A stretch of DNA of 64,000 bases. It comes from Torreya grandis. Its lineage: Eukaryota > Streptophyta > Pinopsida > Cupressales > Taxaceae. The notes below the pieces were generated by a model that had not been told where the DNA came from, did no database searches, and worked only from the letters and a program-made list of their open reading frames with translations. This document shows, one piece after another, positions 24,561-37,161 of the stretch. Every line of letters starts with the position of its first letter. Position 1 is the first letter of the stretch. Both the position numbers and the translations under genes were made by a program. The stretch covers positions 2,106,001 through 2,170,000 of the forward strand of contig JARHVA010002685.1 in assembly GCA_037957365.1 (NCBI GenBank), written 5' to 3'.

Positions 24561-25135
24561 AATAATTTCAAGAATTTATATATATATAATGATGGATAAA
24601 AAGTTGAATCCTCTACCCAAAAATGATAAAAATCCATCTCTATAACCCTTATTTTAGATGCTAAATGTAATTTTTTAGGGTATATGGTAAGTGAACATGT
24701 TGGAATGTAGGATAGTGAAGTATTTGATCATAATAAGCATGTTTAAAACTCATTATTGGATAATAAAAATGTTGAAAACACCATTAAAGTATCAATACTT
24801 AAGCATTTAAGGTCTCAAACAAGGAAATGCATATTTTTTAAAACTATTTAAAAAATCCATAAAGAATGGAAAACACTTGTAAATATGATATTAAGGAAGT
24901 GTAACCTCCTCAGGTTGACTAGCATTGATGAAAAACATGTGCATAGGTTCTATATTAATGAATTTATTGTGTGTTTTGACCAAATACATCATGGACAAGA
25001 CCTTCAAGAACAAAAATGAAATGAAGATAAGGGGGTTGTCCTTCAGTATGCCAAACATTTATCGAAGTATACATAAAACAATTCCAAAGTATTTAAGTGG
25101 ATTAATATATCAAACTTCTTGGTCTCTTTCCTTAC
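24561..25135. other. Gene-free spacer before array A
   Basis: One open frame (24925-25242) runs from this spacer across the LTR start of array A, so it is not a conserved gene. No other feature was recognised. Confidence 0.5.
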
Positions 25136-27476
25136 TGTTGACCATTTTTAGTCAACATGGAATAACAACCCCTGATTTAAATAGTTTAGGGATTGAAAAT
25201 TTAGTCAAAGTCCAACAAAAATTACTAAGTCTTTTGACTTAGAAAATTTTCAAAAGTTATTGGTCTTCACACCTTTTGCATAACCACAAATTTAAAATGC
25301 CATTGCAATTTTACTCTTCAACACCCATCATACTATGAATCCTTTAGTGAACACCATTTCTTTAGAGTGATTTTAAATATTAAAACTTACACAAGGAAAA
25401 AATAGAAGTGCACACTTAGAAACATGAACTTAGGAGTAGTGTCTAGATTAGTTCAAGGCTCAGTTGAGGTTAAACAAAAAATTCTAAGGAAAGGCATCAA
25501 GCCTTCACTTTTTAAGGTTTTGTTCTTCATATGTGTTGATGTGAATTACTTAGTAGGAACAATTATAGAGTCAAATTTTTATATTCTTTGCATGGAAGAT
25601 CCAAATCTCAAAATTAAAATCTTTTGAAAATTTTTGAAGTCCTTAATAACATGAAAAAAAGTGCAAAATCTCAAGGGAATTAAATTCTTAAGATAAAATA
25701 TAATACCCCATGGTTTTAAGGCCCCAAGGAAAATCCATATGGAATATTATTAGATATCTTAGAGGCAAAGAGGCTTAGAGGCATTAACCATTATCCCAAA
25801 GTGTGAAGAGTTTAGGAAGTAACATGTGGAAGTGGTGACTTCACTAGTATAATAGCCTAAATTTGAAGGGCCCTAAGTGACATATTGATGGTTTCCTAGT
25901 TTATTAGTCAGCATGACTCTAGTCTAATTAAACAACATTATGTGACAAGAATTTTCATCTCTTCTCATACTTTATCTATCTCAAAATACTTTCATTACTT
26001 AACCATTTTCCCAAAAGTTTCTCGATACTACTCGTTAATCTCCCAATGGTCTCGAGCATTTTTTAAATGCATTTTGACACTTAGTCAACTTTATCAAAAT
26101 TTTATTAGTGGATATCCACATCAAAAAAGTAAAAATAAAGTATGTTAGTGGGAGGCTTCCACATGTTGTAATCCTAGCATCTCAACACCCTAAAACCATA
26201 TATACAATTTTAGAGCCTCCAAGCTATTGGGTTAGTGGGATTATTCCACATGGTGAAATTATGATACTATGGAGATCCATAGTAGTCCATGTAGGCCCAA
26301 TTTTTTTAAACCTACCAAAAAGTGGGTAAGTGAGATGACACAATATAGAAAAATCTTTATTTACCATAGAAAGAATAGTCAACATTGTACTTAATGTTGG
26401 GAGCCAATCAATGATCACCATTTGGACTTATCAAACTTTAGGCCCTTGAGGCTAACCATAAATAGTTTTATGCACCTGGCAGAGCCAATTTATTTATGGT
26501 CAAATAATATAGGATAGCTGGTGATCTCTTATTAAGCTTAGTATTTTTAAATATGCCAATTACATGGGGCCTAAGGGGAATATACCTACATAAGAAGAAA
26601 ATATAATAATGTGCTCTTAATGTTGACACTTGATGGAACCTACCACTAAGGAATTTGTTTGCATCTATGTTTTAAATATTTGATATGAATTCGAGTACTC
26701 ATTTCACTCATCAACTAATAATTCATGGGCATATTGATAACTATATTAATTCATAGAATCAATCATGAAGTGGCCAAACATAAAATCATGCATTGCTCAA
26801 CTCTAACTAGGAGAATAGGGGGAAGGATGGTAGAGATGGGCCCTAATCATAATTTAAGTGAGTACATAGGGATAAAACTCATAAATACAGTTGAAAGATA
26901 GTTACATAGGCATGGCCATGGTGATCTTGATGAGATTACCTCTTCTTGGAATCCCTTCTAGACATGATGGAATTTGTAACTACCTATTTAGTGTGAAATT
27001 CCAATTCAAGACCATGATCTTTAGAACTCTACCTATTTAATCAAGAAAATTATAATCACAAAGGTACATATTTTTAGTACATAAATGTTATAGAAATTTT
27101 CATGTTCTTAACCCCTCTACCTTGATCTTATGCCTTTGAATAAATAATAGAATTTATTTTCCTTCTCAGATGCTTATACCTTATTCAAATTTGTGGATTG
27201 TCTATCTTTTATTATGAAGAAGTTTATTTATTATTTATTTGTTGGCCAATTATCTCAAGTTTGTATAGGATAATACTCATCTGTAGGTTTTAGGTTGTGT
27301 GATATTAAGTTCATGTAGTGTTTGGATATGGAGTGTATCCCTTCTAAGTGCTTTCACAATCTCTTTTCCTCCCTAAAAAACATTTATGCATAAGATCTTA
27401 TTAATATTGTGAAGTCATGCATGTCTATCACTTATTTTATTTTCATTGTGTATACTTAAGTATATGCATGATGTCA
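25136..27476 (+). repeat. Array A, first LTR
   Basis: Starts TGTTGACCATTTTTAG and ends near ATGATGTCA before a candidate primer site. About 2.34 kb, the same as the second copy (2.35 kb). Shared landmarks are TTTAGTCAAAGTC followed by CTTTTGACTT near the start, the GGGGGAAGGATGG block near 26820, and TTATGCCTTTGAATAAAT near 27130. The open frames within it are not kept between copies. Confidence 0.8.
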
Positions 27477-27715
27477 TTATATTTTAGTGTATCACCCTTA
27501 TCTATTTTCAATTTATTTCTTTTATGCATTATTTATCCCTTTTTCTTGCAAGTGTAATAGTTTAGTGTAGTTTTAGATGATCCATTAAGTGAAGTCAATC
27601 CTCCCTAGAAGTTCACTTAAACCATAAGAAACTCATAGCCTTGGGGTGTTCCTATTATGTTTATTGGGTGAGGAGATGTGAGACATCTTCCTAGAGGGTG
27701 TAAACTCAATGTGAT
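27477..27715 (+). promoter_or_regulatory. Candidate primer site and conserved leader, A copy 1
   Basis: TTAGTGTATCACCC at 27484 follows the LTR end directly. A leader block (about 27565-27710) then contains GATGATCCATTAAGTGAAG and GTGAGACATCTTCCTAGAGG. Related blocks follow the LTRs of A copy 2, B and F, so this looks like a conserved 5' leader. The tRNA was not identified. Confidence 0.5.
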
Positions 27716-28089
27716 AATAGTTTTTGACATGATTTATTCTTAATTACATTAAATTAGAAGGTTTTGGCTGAGAAATTCATGTAATTCTTGTCAAGCTCTA
27801 GTGTTAAAGACATTAAATAAGCACCTAGTGAATCCAATCATTTATGATCTCTAATAGACCAATAATCAAGGTGCTTCCTCCATTAAAGGATTATTGGTGA
27901 TGTCCTTAAATATATAATCCTTTTGAGGTATTTCTACCAACATCAATAGTGACTCTGAAGCTACTTCAACAAGTTTTAGTGGCCTAGATATCCTTTTTAA
28001 GTAAAACATTAAGTGATTTTAGTATACTTGCTATTCTAAGAAATTTTTATTGTTGGAAATCTATGAGATACCTATTTTATAGCTAGGTT

Positions 28090-29945
28090 TAGGGAATATT
28101 ACAACAACTTTCCACCTCCTTATCATGAGTGTTATTCTCCCCTTCATCATCAGTACTCCTATTAAGATTTAAAACATGTTTTTCAGCTATTTACTGAGCC
28201 AAATTAGTCTTATACCATCCCTCCCACTCTAATTCAGCCTCCTCATGTTTCTAACTTACCTTATATTCTTGACATTCTCTTGAAACCTAAATGGTGTTTC
28301 CCTTGTGGGGAACATCATGATCATTCAATATGTGCACATGCAAGGAGATACATGGTTTCTAAGGTACATGAATCCAAACTTAAATCCAAAATTTTAGTAT
28401 CTTACCACTCAAGTAAAACAATCTATGAAAATCCACCTCCTCATGACCCTCAAGCTTCTCAACCATGGTAGCCTTCCTAGACAAGACATCTTGAAGTCAA
28501 GATGCGAAGTCTTGGTTTGTACACCTTTAAACAAGAAGGGAGAATGGTTATAGAATCTAAAATAACCATAATTCTAAGTATCTAAGGCTTCCATTCTTTA
28601 AAATAGTCTATCATTATGCAAACTCTATCCATTCTTCCTCAAGTTTCTCAAATTCCTCAACCAAGGAAGTTTCCAAGTGTATCACCCACTCCTCATATTC
28701 CAATTAATAATCAAGAGAGTGAGAAATTTTTATAATCCAAAATAAATAATTTTCTTGGCTTCAAGAATACCTCTTTAACCCCAAATATAATTCAATTTCA
28801 ACTTGTAGTGACCTATACTCATATTTCACCGATTGAAACATCTTGCCTTCCCATCATCTCCATTTTCAAAGGAGGCCCATTGTATAGAGAGAAAGTAAAG
28901 ATCATCTTGGGAAAGAAGAGAGTGTTTCAAGTGAGTATGATGAGGAAATAATTATTGGTATCCCTCTTTGTTCTACTAAATCAAAAAAATCAGACCCATT
29001 GTAAGAGGAAGATTAATATGATCAGATAGAGTAGTAGAATAATGAGCAAATAGACAAGGATAGAGAGGAGGAAGATAGTCTTAATGAGGAGAAGCTAGGT
29101 TTCTCTAGTTAAGGCTGAATTTAGGGTAAAAATGATGAATTACCTTCTTGGATGGATGAAATTCCATTAAATATGAATTAAGAAGATGAAGGTTAGTTTG
29201 GTTGGCATGTGTCTAATCTTGATGAAGAATAAATAATTCTTGAAGCCAAGAAAATCACTTCTCATAGTCAAAAAGAGTTACAAAAATATATTGAGTCAAT
29301 CCAATGGATTAGAGTTGAGGATGTGGGAGATATTATAGTCCTTCCCAATGAAACTCTAATGCAAATTCAAATTCAAGATAACCCAATCCATCCTATTGAG
29401 GAATACTTGATTTATAATTCAAATTGGGGGTAAGAAATCAATGTTGAAAAGAGAAAATAAGAGTTGGAAGAAGACTACCTTAATTAAATAGAAGACTTAT
29501 ACTCAAGCATTGACATTAAACCATAATAAATTCAAGAAGAAACCCATGAAATGTATTAAAATAGGTGGAAGTGGCCATTTTTACAAGTGACTCACTAGAG
29601 AAAGAACATTATAATCAGCTAGAACATACATCAAAATAACCCAACCATGAGATTAAGACTGATTACTTAAAATTTGTCTCTTTAATAGGATGTCCTATTA
29701 GATACCTAGCTTAGTTGGAGTCTTAAAATTAAAATTCATCACATGTGCTCAATTTAGAGCATAAATTTGAGCATAATAGAGTCTAAAATCAACCTACCTA
29801 TCCACTCCAAGATAGTTGTATTTCCTATCAACTTACATGGGTAGGTGAGTTTGTTTTTATCCTCAAATAAGTATATCATCGGTAAATTAAGCATATGATC
29901 CTTTTCTACCTTCGGTTGGATTTTTTGAAACATGAAAAACATTAT
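28090..29945 (+). pseudogene. gag-like polyprotein relic, array A copy 1
   Basis: A + strand coding relic of about 1.8 kb. Near its start it has the zinc-knuckle-like sequence WCFPCGEHHDHSIC (from 28292; spacing C-x2-C-x3-H-x4-C), typical of retroelement gag proteins that bind RNA. Next comes an acidic stretch (around 28890-29500) with DELPSWMDEIPL, VSNLDEE and KYIESIQWIRVEDVGDI. Near 29760-29900 is INLPIHSKIVVFPINLHG followed by SLFLSS and KYIIGKL, which also occurs in copy 2. Stops and frameshifts are frequent. No protease active site, polymerase or integrase was seen. The end domain could be a remnant of a protease or an unknown gag extension. Confidence 0.6.
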
Positions 29946-30313
29946 AGGTTGATAAAAAATGGCATATATTTGGTGGAACTAGTTAATGGCTTTGTTTAGA
30001 TAGCCTTTTGATTGGTTAGTTTAGGGTAGTTATAGTGTTTTTAATTCCTCCAAGTGTTGTTTCACATTGGTCTAGTTGTTATTTTTTCATTTAAGTAATT
30101 TTTCACATTTTTTCTTATTACTTGTTTTGTATGGTTTGTCAAGAATTGGATCTCAGTTTAGCTTATTCAATAATGGGCTAAGTAGGTTGTAGTTATGTTG
30201 CAATTGTAGAATCGAGTGTTTTGAAGGCTTATATTATTTCATGCCCAATGGATTACTTTAAAGGATTCTATTTTATTACTTAAAAGGTAAATAACCTACA
30301 AGCATCATCATAA
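29946..30313 (+). other. 3' untranslated part of A interior, copy 1
   Basis: Matches 35120-35510 and leads into the next LTR. A GAATTGGATCTCAGTT-like block is shared. No coding signal and no clear polypurine tract. Confidence 0.5.
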
Positions 30314-32661
30314 TGTTGACCATTTTTAGGCACCATGGAAGGAAAAACACTCTAGTTTAGAAATTTAGGGCTTAAGAATTTAGTCAAAGTCTAGAAAAAA
30401 TCACTAATCCTTTTGACTTGGAATTTTTTCAAAAAAGGTTGGTCTTCACACATTTTATATAAACATAGCTTTAAAATGTTTCTACAATGTTACTCTTTAT
30501 CTCCCATCCTACTATTCAACATTTAGTGTACACCCTTTGCATAGAGTGAGTTCAAATTTCAAATCTTTCCTACGAAAAAAAAGAAGTAAGCACATATTTA
30601 GAAACATGAACTTGAGATCAACATTTGGATCAATTCGAGGCTCAATCAATATTCAACAAAAGAGGCTAAGTCAAGAAAATAATCAAGCCTTCATATTTTA
30701 AGGTTTTAGTCTTCACATGTTTTGATATGAATGAATATAAGGAAAAAGGTCTAAACTAAATTTCATTGTTATTTGTGTTGAAGCTCCAAATCCTAAAGGT
30801 AAAATATTTTGAAATTTTAATAAGTCTTTAGTAGTGCGGAAACACAAAAGTGAAGAAGCTTGGGTATAAAATTATTAATACAAAAGTTAATACCTTATGG
30901 TTTTGAGGGCCCTAAGAAAATCCACATGGTGGCTTCATGGAGAGCTTGAAGGAATAGAGACATAAAGGCATTAAACATTAGCCCAAAGTTTGAAGAGCCA
31001 AAGAAGTAACATAAGGTAGCAATGGATTTAGAAGTAAAATAATCTAAATTTGATGGGCCCCCAATGATGTCTTGATGGATTCCTAATTTATAAGTCATAG
31101 AATGAATCTATTTTAATTTAATGGTGCCACATGACAATATTCACATCTACTAGTGGATTATGCCTCTTTCAAAAATATTTCAACACTTAGCCAATTTTCT
31201 AAAAGTTGCCTAGTCCACATGTTAATCTTTCAATACTCTTAATCCTTTTTTAAGTGCCATTAGATAGTCAATTTTATTAAAATTTACTTAGAAAATATCC
31301 ATGTTAGTAAATTAGTAGAAAAAATAGTTATGAAGATGCTTCCATGTGTCATAATCTAGGTGTCCTAATATCTTAAAACCATTCATACAACTTCAAAGCC
31401 TCTAAGATATAAAGCTAGTGGGATGATGACATGTGGATAAATCCTATATCTTCACATCCTTTTGGTAGTTCATGTAAGCCTATAAGATTTGTCATAACCC
31501 CAGGTAAGCAGGTAAGTGAGATGACACCATGTGGTGAAACATCACTTCACTACATAAATAATAGTCAATGCTACACTTTAAAGCTAGTATCCAATTAACG
31601 AGTGTCATTTGGAACTATCAAGATTTGGGGACCCAAGGCTAACCATATGTAGTTATGTGGACTTATAAAGCTTGGGGATTTATGGATAAATCACATAATA
31701 TAACTGATGAGATATGAGTAAGCCCAAGAGTTTTTAAAATTATGATTACATATGGCCCAAGGGGAATATACCTATAAAAATAGAAAAACCTAGAATGATC
31801 CTAATGTTGACATGTGGATAGAACCCACCACTAAGGAGTTTATTGGTGTCTATGTTGGGACTAGATGAAATTAATTCAATGACCCATTTTACCCATCAAC
31901 TATCAATTTATGGATAGATTGGTAACTACATAGATTCATATAATCAATCATAGAGTGGCTCGACATGAAAATCATTCACAACTTACCTCAAACTAGAAGA
32001 ATGGGGGGAAGGATGGTGGAATTGGGCCTTGATCATGCTTGAAGTGAGTGCATAGATATTTGAATCATAAATATGATTGGTAGGTAGTTATACTGGCATG
32101 GCCATGTAAATTCCAAGGAGATTCCCACATCTTAGATCCCCTTCTGGGCATGATGGAATTTAACTGCTCTATTAGTGGGAAACACCAAGTCAAGATCTTG
32201 AGCTCTAGAACTATACCTATCTAAGAAGGAAAATTATAATCATAAAGGGACCTCTTATTAGCACATAATTTCTACAAAAATTGTCCCATTCTTGACCCCT
32301 ATAACTTGCTCTTATGCCTTTGAATAAATGATTGAATTGATTTGCCTTTTGATATCCCTATACCTTGTTTGAATTTATGGATTATTGATCTTATCTTGTG
32401 AAAAAGTTAATTTATTCTTGATTTTTTGTCTAATTCCCTCACCTTTGTGTAGAATAATACTCATTTATAGGTTGTAAGTTGTGTGATATTATGTTCATAT
32501 AGTGTTTAGGTATGGATTGTCTCCCTTCAAAGTGATTTCATGATCTCTTCACCTCCCTATAGGACACTCATGCATAAGATATTTATAACATTATAAAGTC
32601 ATGCATGTATGTTAGTTATTTTATTCTCATAGTGTATGCTTAACTAGATAAAAAAATATCA
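30314..32661 (+). repeat. Array A, middle LTR (shared by both units)
   Basis: Starts TGTTGACCATTTTTAGG and matches the first LTR along its full length, ending near ATATCA. It is the 3' LTR of the first unit and the 5' LTR of the second. Confidence 0.8.
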
Positions 32662-32890
32662 TTATATTCTAGTGTATCACCCACTTTTTCTTTCATTTTC
32701 ATTTTTTCACACATTATTTATCCCTTTTCCTTACAAGTGTAGTAGTTTAGTTTTGTCTTAGCTGATCTATCAGGGGAAGTTGACCTCTCTAAAGTTTCAC
32801 TCTAACCATAGGTGACCCATGAACTTAGGGCATTCCCATTATGCTAATCAGGTGAGGATATGTGAGACATCTCCCTAGAGGGTGTAAAAT
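32662..32890 (+). promoter_or_regulatory. Candidate primer site and conserved leader, A copy 2
   Basis: CTAGTGTATCACCC at 32670 follows the LTR. The leader contains GATCTATCAGGGGAAG and GTGAGACATCTCCCTAGAGG, close to copy 1 and recognisably like the leaders of B and F. Confidence 0.5.
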
Positions 32891-33284
32891 TAGTGCAAAA
32901 AAATTTTATGACATGTGTGGTGGGACCTCTAATCAATTATATTGAGTTATAAGGTTTTAGCTAAGACATTGGTTCTACTCTTAGCAAGCTTCAATGTTAA
33001 ACATATTAAATAAACACCTAGTGACTTTGATCATTTCTTATCTTTGGTAAAATCATACTCAAGGTACTACATCCATTAAAGTATTATTAATGTTGTATTT
33101 TAATGTATTATCCTTTCCATGCATTTCTACTAGCATAAATGGTGAATATGAGTCTACTTTAGCTACTTTTACCTGCCTAAACATCTTGTCTAGGTAAAAC
33201 ATTAGGTGCTTTTTGTTTACTTATTGTTATAAGTAATTTATAGTGTTATAGCTCTATGAGATACCTCTTATATGGATAGTTTTA

Positions 33285-35110
33285 ATGGACATTAAAAATA
33301 CTTTCCACTTCCCTATCATGTGTGTTATCATCCACTTCATCATTAATATACTTATCAAGATTTATAGCATGTTTACAAACCATTTAATGAGACCAATCAG
33401 TCTTATATCATCCCTCTTACTCCAAGTTATCCTCCTCATGATCCTAACTTACCTTAACCTGATTACATTATCTTAAAATATAAATGGTGTTTCCCTTACG
33501 GGAAACCTCATCATCAGTCAACCTATACATATGCATGGAGATAAATGGCTACTAAGGTACATGAATCCAAACTTAAATCCTAAATTTTATTAATTTTCCA
33601 CTCAAGTAAACCAATCTCTAAAAACCCACCTCCTCATGAGCCTCAATATTCTCAACCATGTCAGACTTCTTGGATTAGACAACTTGAATTAATATGCCAT
33701 GCTTGTTAAGTCTACTCCCAAAAAATAAGGGAGAATGGTTGCAAAAGCTAAATCAACCAAAATTCTAGGCTTTAGAAGATCTCATTCTTTGCAGATTATA
33801 TTATTTTGAAAAATCCATTAATTCTTCCTCAATTACCTTAAACTCATCAACAAAGGAAGTTTCTAAGTTTCTCACCCATCCTTCATATGCCAATCCAAAA
33901 TTAAGAGGAGAAAGTTGTAGAAGCCAAACCAAGGAAATTTCCAAGTTTTATGAGTACCTCTTTAATCCCAAAGCCAATTTAAGAGCATATTGTATTCCCT
34001 ATATTCATATTTCACCAATTTTACCTTATTTCCCTCCCACCTCATCCCTTTTCAAAGGAAGACCCATTATATGAAAAGTAAGTGAAGATCATCCAAGGAA
34101 AGAAAAGAGTGTTTCAAGTGAGTATGAAAAGGAAATAATTATTGGTAGCCCTTTTTGTGCCACTAAATTAGTAAAATAAATCTTGTTACAAGAAGAAGAT
34201 GAATATGATCAACTCAAGTAGTAGAATAATGAGCAAATGGACAAGGATAAAGATGAGGAAGATAGTCTTGATGAAGATAAGCCAGGTATCTCTAGTCAAG
34301 GATAAATTCAAGGGTGAGATGATTAAGTACCTTCTTGGATGGATGAGATTCCATTTAGCATGGAATAAGAATAATAATAAAGTCATTATGGTTGGCATGG
34401 GTTTTATCTTAATGAAGAGGAAATAAATATTGAGTCTAAGAGCATCACTCCTCATAATCAAGAAGACATGGAAAAAAAATAGTGAGTCAGTCTGAGGGAT
34501 TAAATTTTAGGATTTGGGAGACATTTCAACCCTTACAAATGAAACTCCAATGTAAATTTAGTTATAATATATCCCAATCTAACCTCTTGAGGAAGACTTG
34601 CTTTCTAATTCATATTGGAGGCAAGAAATCAACCTTTAAAAGAATAAATATGAGTTAGAAGAAGATTACTTTTGGGATTAACTAGAATAAATATAATCAA
34701 TCCTTGACATTAAACCAAAATATCTTCAAGAATAAACCCATGAACATAATGAATAATATTTGGAAGTGGCCATGTTTGAAAGTGAGTTAATAGAGCAAGA
34801 GCATCCTAACAAACTAGATGTTAGAGCAAAGGAACCCAACCATGAGATCATCATTGACTATTCAAAATTTGTCATATAAATTGGATGCCATATAAAATAC
34901 CTATTTTAATTAGGGGATGATAATGAAATATCATCACATGTTTTTCTCAATCTAGATCACTAAATTGGGTATCAAGGAGGCCAAAATCAGCCTACCTGTC
35001 CACTTTAGGATAGATGCATTTCTAGTCAACTTACATGGGTATGTAAGTTTATTTTTGACCTAAGATAAGTATATCACTAGAACATTAGGATCTGATCCTT
35101 CTCTATCTTT
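33285..35110 (+). pseudogene. gag-like polyprotein relic, array A copy 2
   Basis: Collinear with the relic at 28090-29945. The zinc-knuckle block now reads WCFPYGKPHHQSTY (from 33484). Two of the metal-binding cysteines are changed to tyrosine, each explained by one G-to-A change, so RNA binding through this finger is lost. The acidic segment is kept in part (PSWMDEI near 34340). The end domain reads EAKISLPVHFRIDAFLVNLHG near 34975-35040. Stops differ from copy 1, so the copies decayed separately. Frames on the - strand at 34186-34461 are shadows. Confidence 0.6.
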
Positions 35111-35510
35111 GGTTAGTTTATTTAAAAAATGAAAATCATTATAGGTTGATAAGAAAGGGAAAATATTTTATGGAACCAGTTAATGGCTTTATTTAGATAA
35201 CCTTTTGATTGGTTATTTTAGGGTAGTTTAGTTATTTTTCTTTCCTCAAAGTGATACTAAACATTAGTTTAGTTCTTATTTTTTACTCTAAGTGATTTTT
35301 CATGTTTTTTCTTATTCCTTTTTTTATTTATTTTTTTCATAGGTGGATCTTAGTTCATTGTATTTAGTAATGGGCTAAGCATGTTGTAATTGTGTTACAC
35401 TTTTAGAATGGAGAGATTTGAAGGCTTCTATGAATCTATGCCCAATGAATTTCTTTGAATTATTTTAGTTTCCTAATTATAATGTAATTGAACCACATAT
35501 GTTACTATAA
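35111..35510 (+). other. 3' untranslated part of A interior, copy 2
   Basis: Matches 29946-30313; AT-rich, no gene. Confidence 0.5.
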
Positions 35511-37161
35511 TAATTACCATTTTTTATCACCATGGAAGAACAACACTCGAGTTCATCAATTTCGAGCTCTAGAATTTAGTAGGAGTCTAAAAAAAATGAC
35601 TATCTTTTGACTTAGAAAATCTTCAAAAGATGTTGGTTTTTGTGACTTTTACAGAACCAAAAATTTCAAACATTACTATGATGTTACTTCTCAATACTCA
35701 TCTTACTATGTATCCTTCAATGTGTACCCTTTATATAGAAACCATCTAAATATTAAAGCTTATGCAAGGAAAAAATAGAAGTAAGTTCACACTTATAAAC
35801 ATGAACTTAGGAACAACATCTATATTATTTTGAGGCTCATTCCAAGTTAAATATAAATGGATAAGTTGATAAATGAATCAATCCTTCATGTTTTATGGTT
35901 TTAGTCTTCACATGTTTTGATGCAAATGACATAGAAGGAAAAAAACCTAGTGAACTTTTGGTGTTCTTTTCATGGAAACTCCAAAGCCTCAAGGCAAAAT
36001 CTTTTGAAATTTTGATAAGACTTTGGAAACATGGAAAAATGGAAGCATGGAATCTTTATGGAATTAAATTATTGAACCAAAATTTAATGCCTCATGGTAT
36101 TGAGGCCCTAAGTAAAATCCACATGGTGGCTTCTTGGAGAGCCCAGAGGTATGAAGGCTCAAAACCATTAACCATTATCCCAAAGTACAAAAATCCAAGG
36201 AAGAAACATGTGGTAACCATAACTTCATCAATAAAATAGACTAAATTTTTTAGGCCCTTGATTATGTCTTGATAACTTCTCAATTTGTCAATTGTAGTAA
36301 GACTCTGGTCCACTTAAATGGTGCCATGAAAAAATCATTTGCATCTCCTAGTAGTTTTTACCTCTTTCAAAAGACTTTTGACACTAGCCAATTTTCCAAA
36401 AGTTTCATAGTTTCATGTGTCAATATCCTAATGGTCCTAAGCCTTTTTTAAATACCTTTTGAAACTTAGTCAATTTTCTCAAAAGTTGCCCACCAGATCT
36501 CCATGTCATCAAAGTATTAGGTAAGTGGGTTGGCAGGATGCTTCCATGTGTCATAATCTTAGTATCTTAACATCCAAGAACCATCCATACAAGTTCATAG
36601 CCTTCAAGGCAATAGTTTAGCTGGATGACACCACATGGAGAAATAATATTACTCTACATTCCCATGATAGTTTATGCAGGCCCAATAGATTTTTTAGTGC
36701 ATTGAGCAAATGGGTAAGCAAGGTGATTCTACATGCTAAAATCTCACTTCACCATAAAAGGAATAGATAATGTTACACTTAAATCTAAGACTTAATCAAT
36801 GAGTGCCATTTAGACCAATTGGAATCTAAGCCCCTAGGGATAACCATACATAATTATATATATCTAGTAGATCCCAAGGGTTTATGATCAAATCATAGAA
36901 GATAGTTAGAGATATTTGAGTAAGCCAAGGAGTTTACAAAATGTTAATTATGTGGGGCCTAGGAGGAATATAACCATAGAATAATAAAATCCTAAAATGA
37001 TCATGATGTTGACATGTGGTTGGAACTCACCATTGAGGATGTTTCTAGCATATACATAGGTAATAGTTGAGATAAATTTGATGGACTATTTCACCTGTCA
37101 ACTATTAATTCATGGGTAGGGTAGTAAAAACATTGATTCATAGAATTAATCATAGAGTGGT
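35511..37161 (+). repeat. Array A, third LTR, truncated
   Basis: Starts TAATTACCATTTTTTATC, the decayed form of the TGTTGACC start. Matches the first 1.65 kb of the other LTRs and stops in the block TCATAGAGTGG, where element B begins. The remaining 0.7 kb is not found beyond B. The 114-codon frame at 35895-36239 lies inside this LTR and is broken in the other two copies. Confidence 0.8.

Larger units (their letters stand above)
25136..37161 (+). mobile_element. Array A: LTR-interior-LTR-interior-LTR
   Basis: Three copies of an LTR (starting 25136, 30314 and 35511; steps of 5178 and 5197 bases) alternate with two copies of an interior of about 2.85 kb. Unequal recombination between LTRs of one element is the usual explanation for such shared-LTR arrays. 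The interiors hold a gag-like relic only; no polymerase or integrase motif was found, so the element was probably non-autonomous. The third LTR stops at 37161, exactly where element B begins. Confidence 0.85.

Noticed and set aside
35895..36239. 114-codon + strand frame
   Set aside because: It lies in the third LTR of array A; the matching places in the other two LTRs are not open in the same frame.
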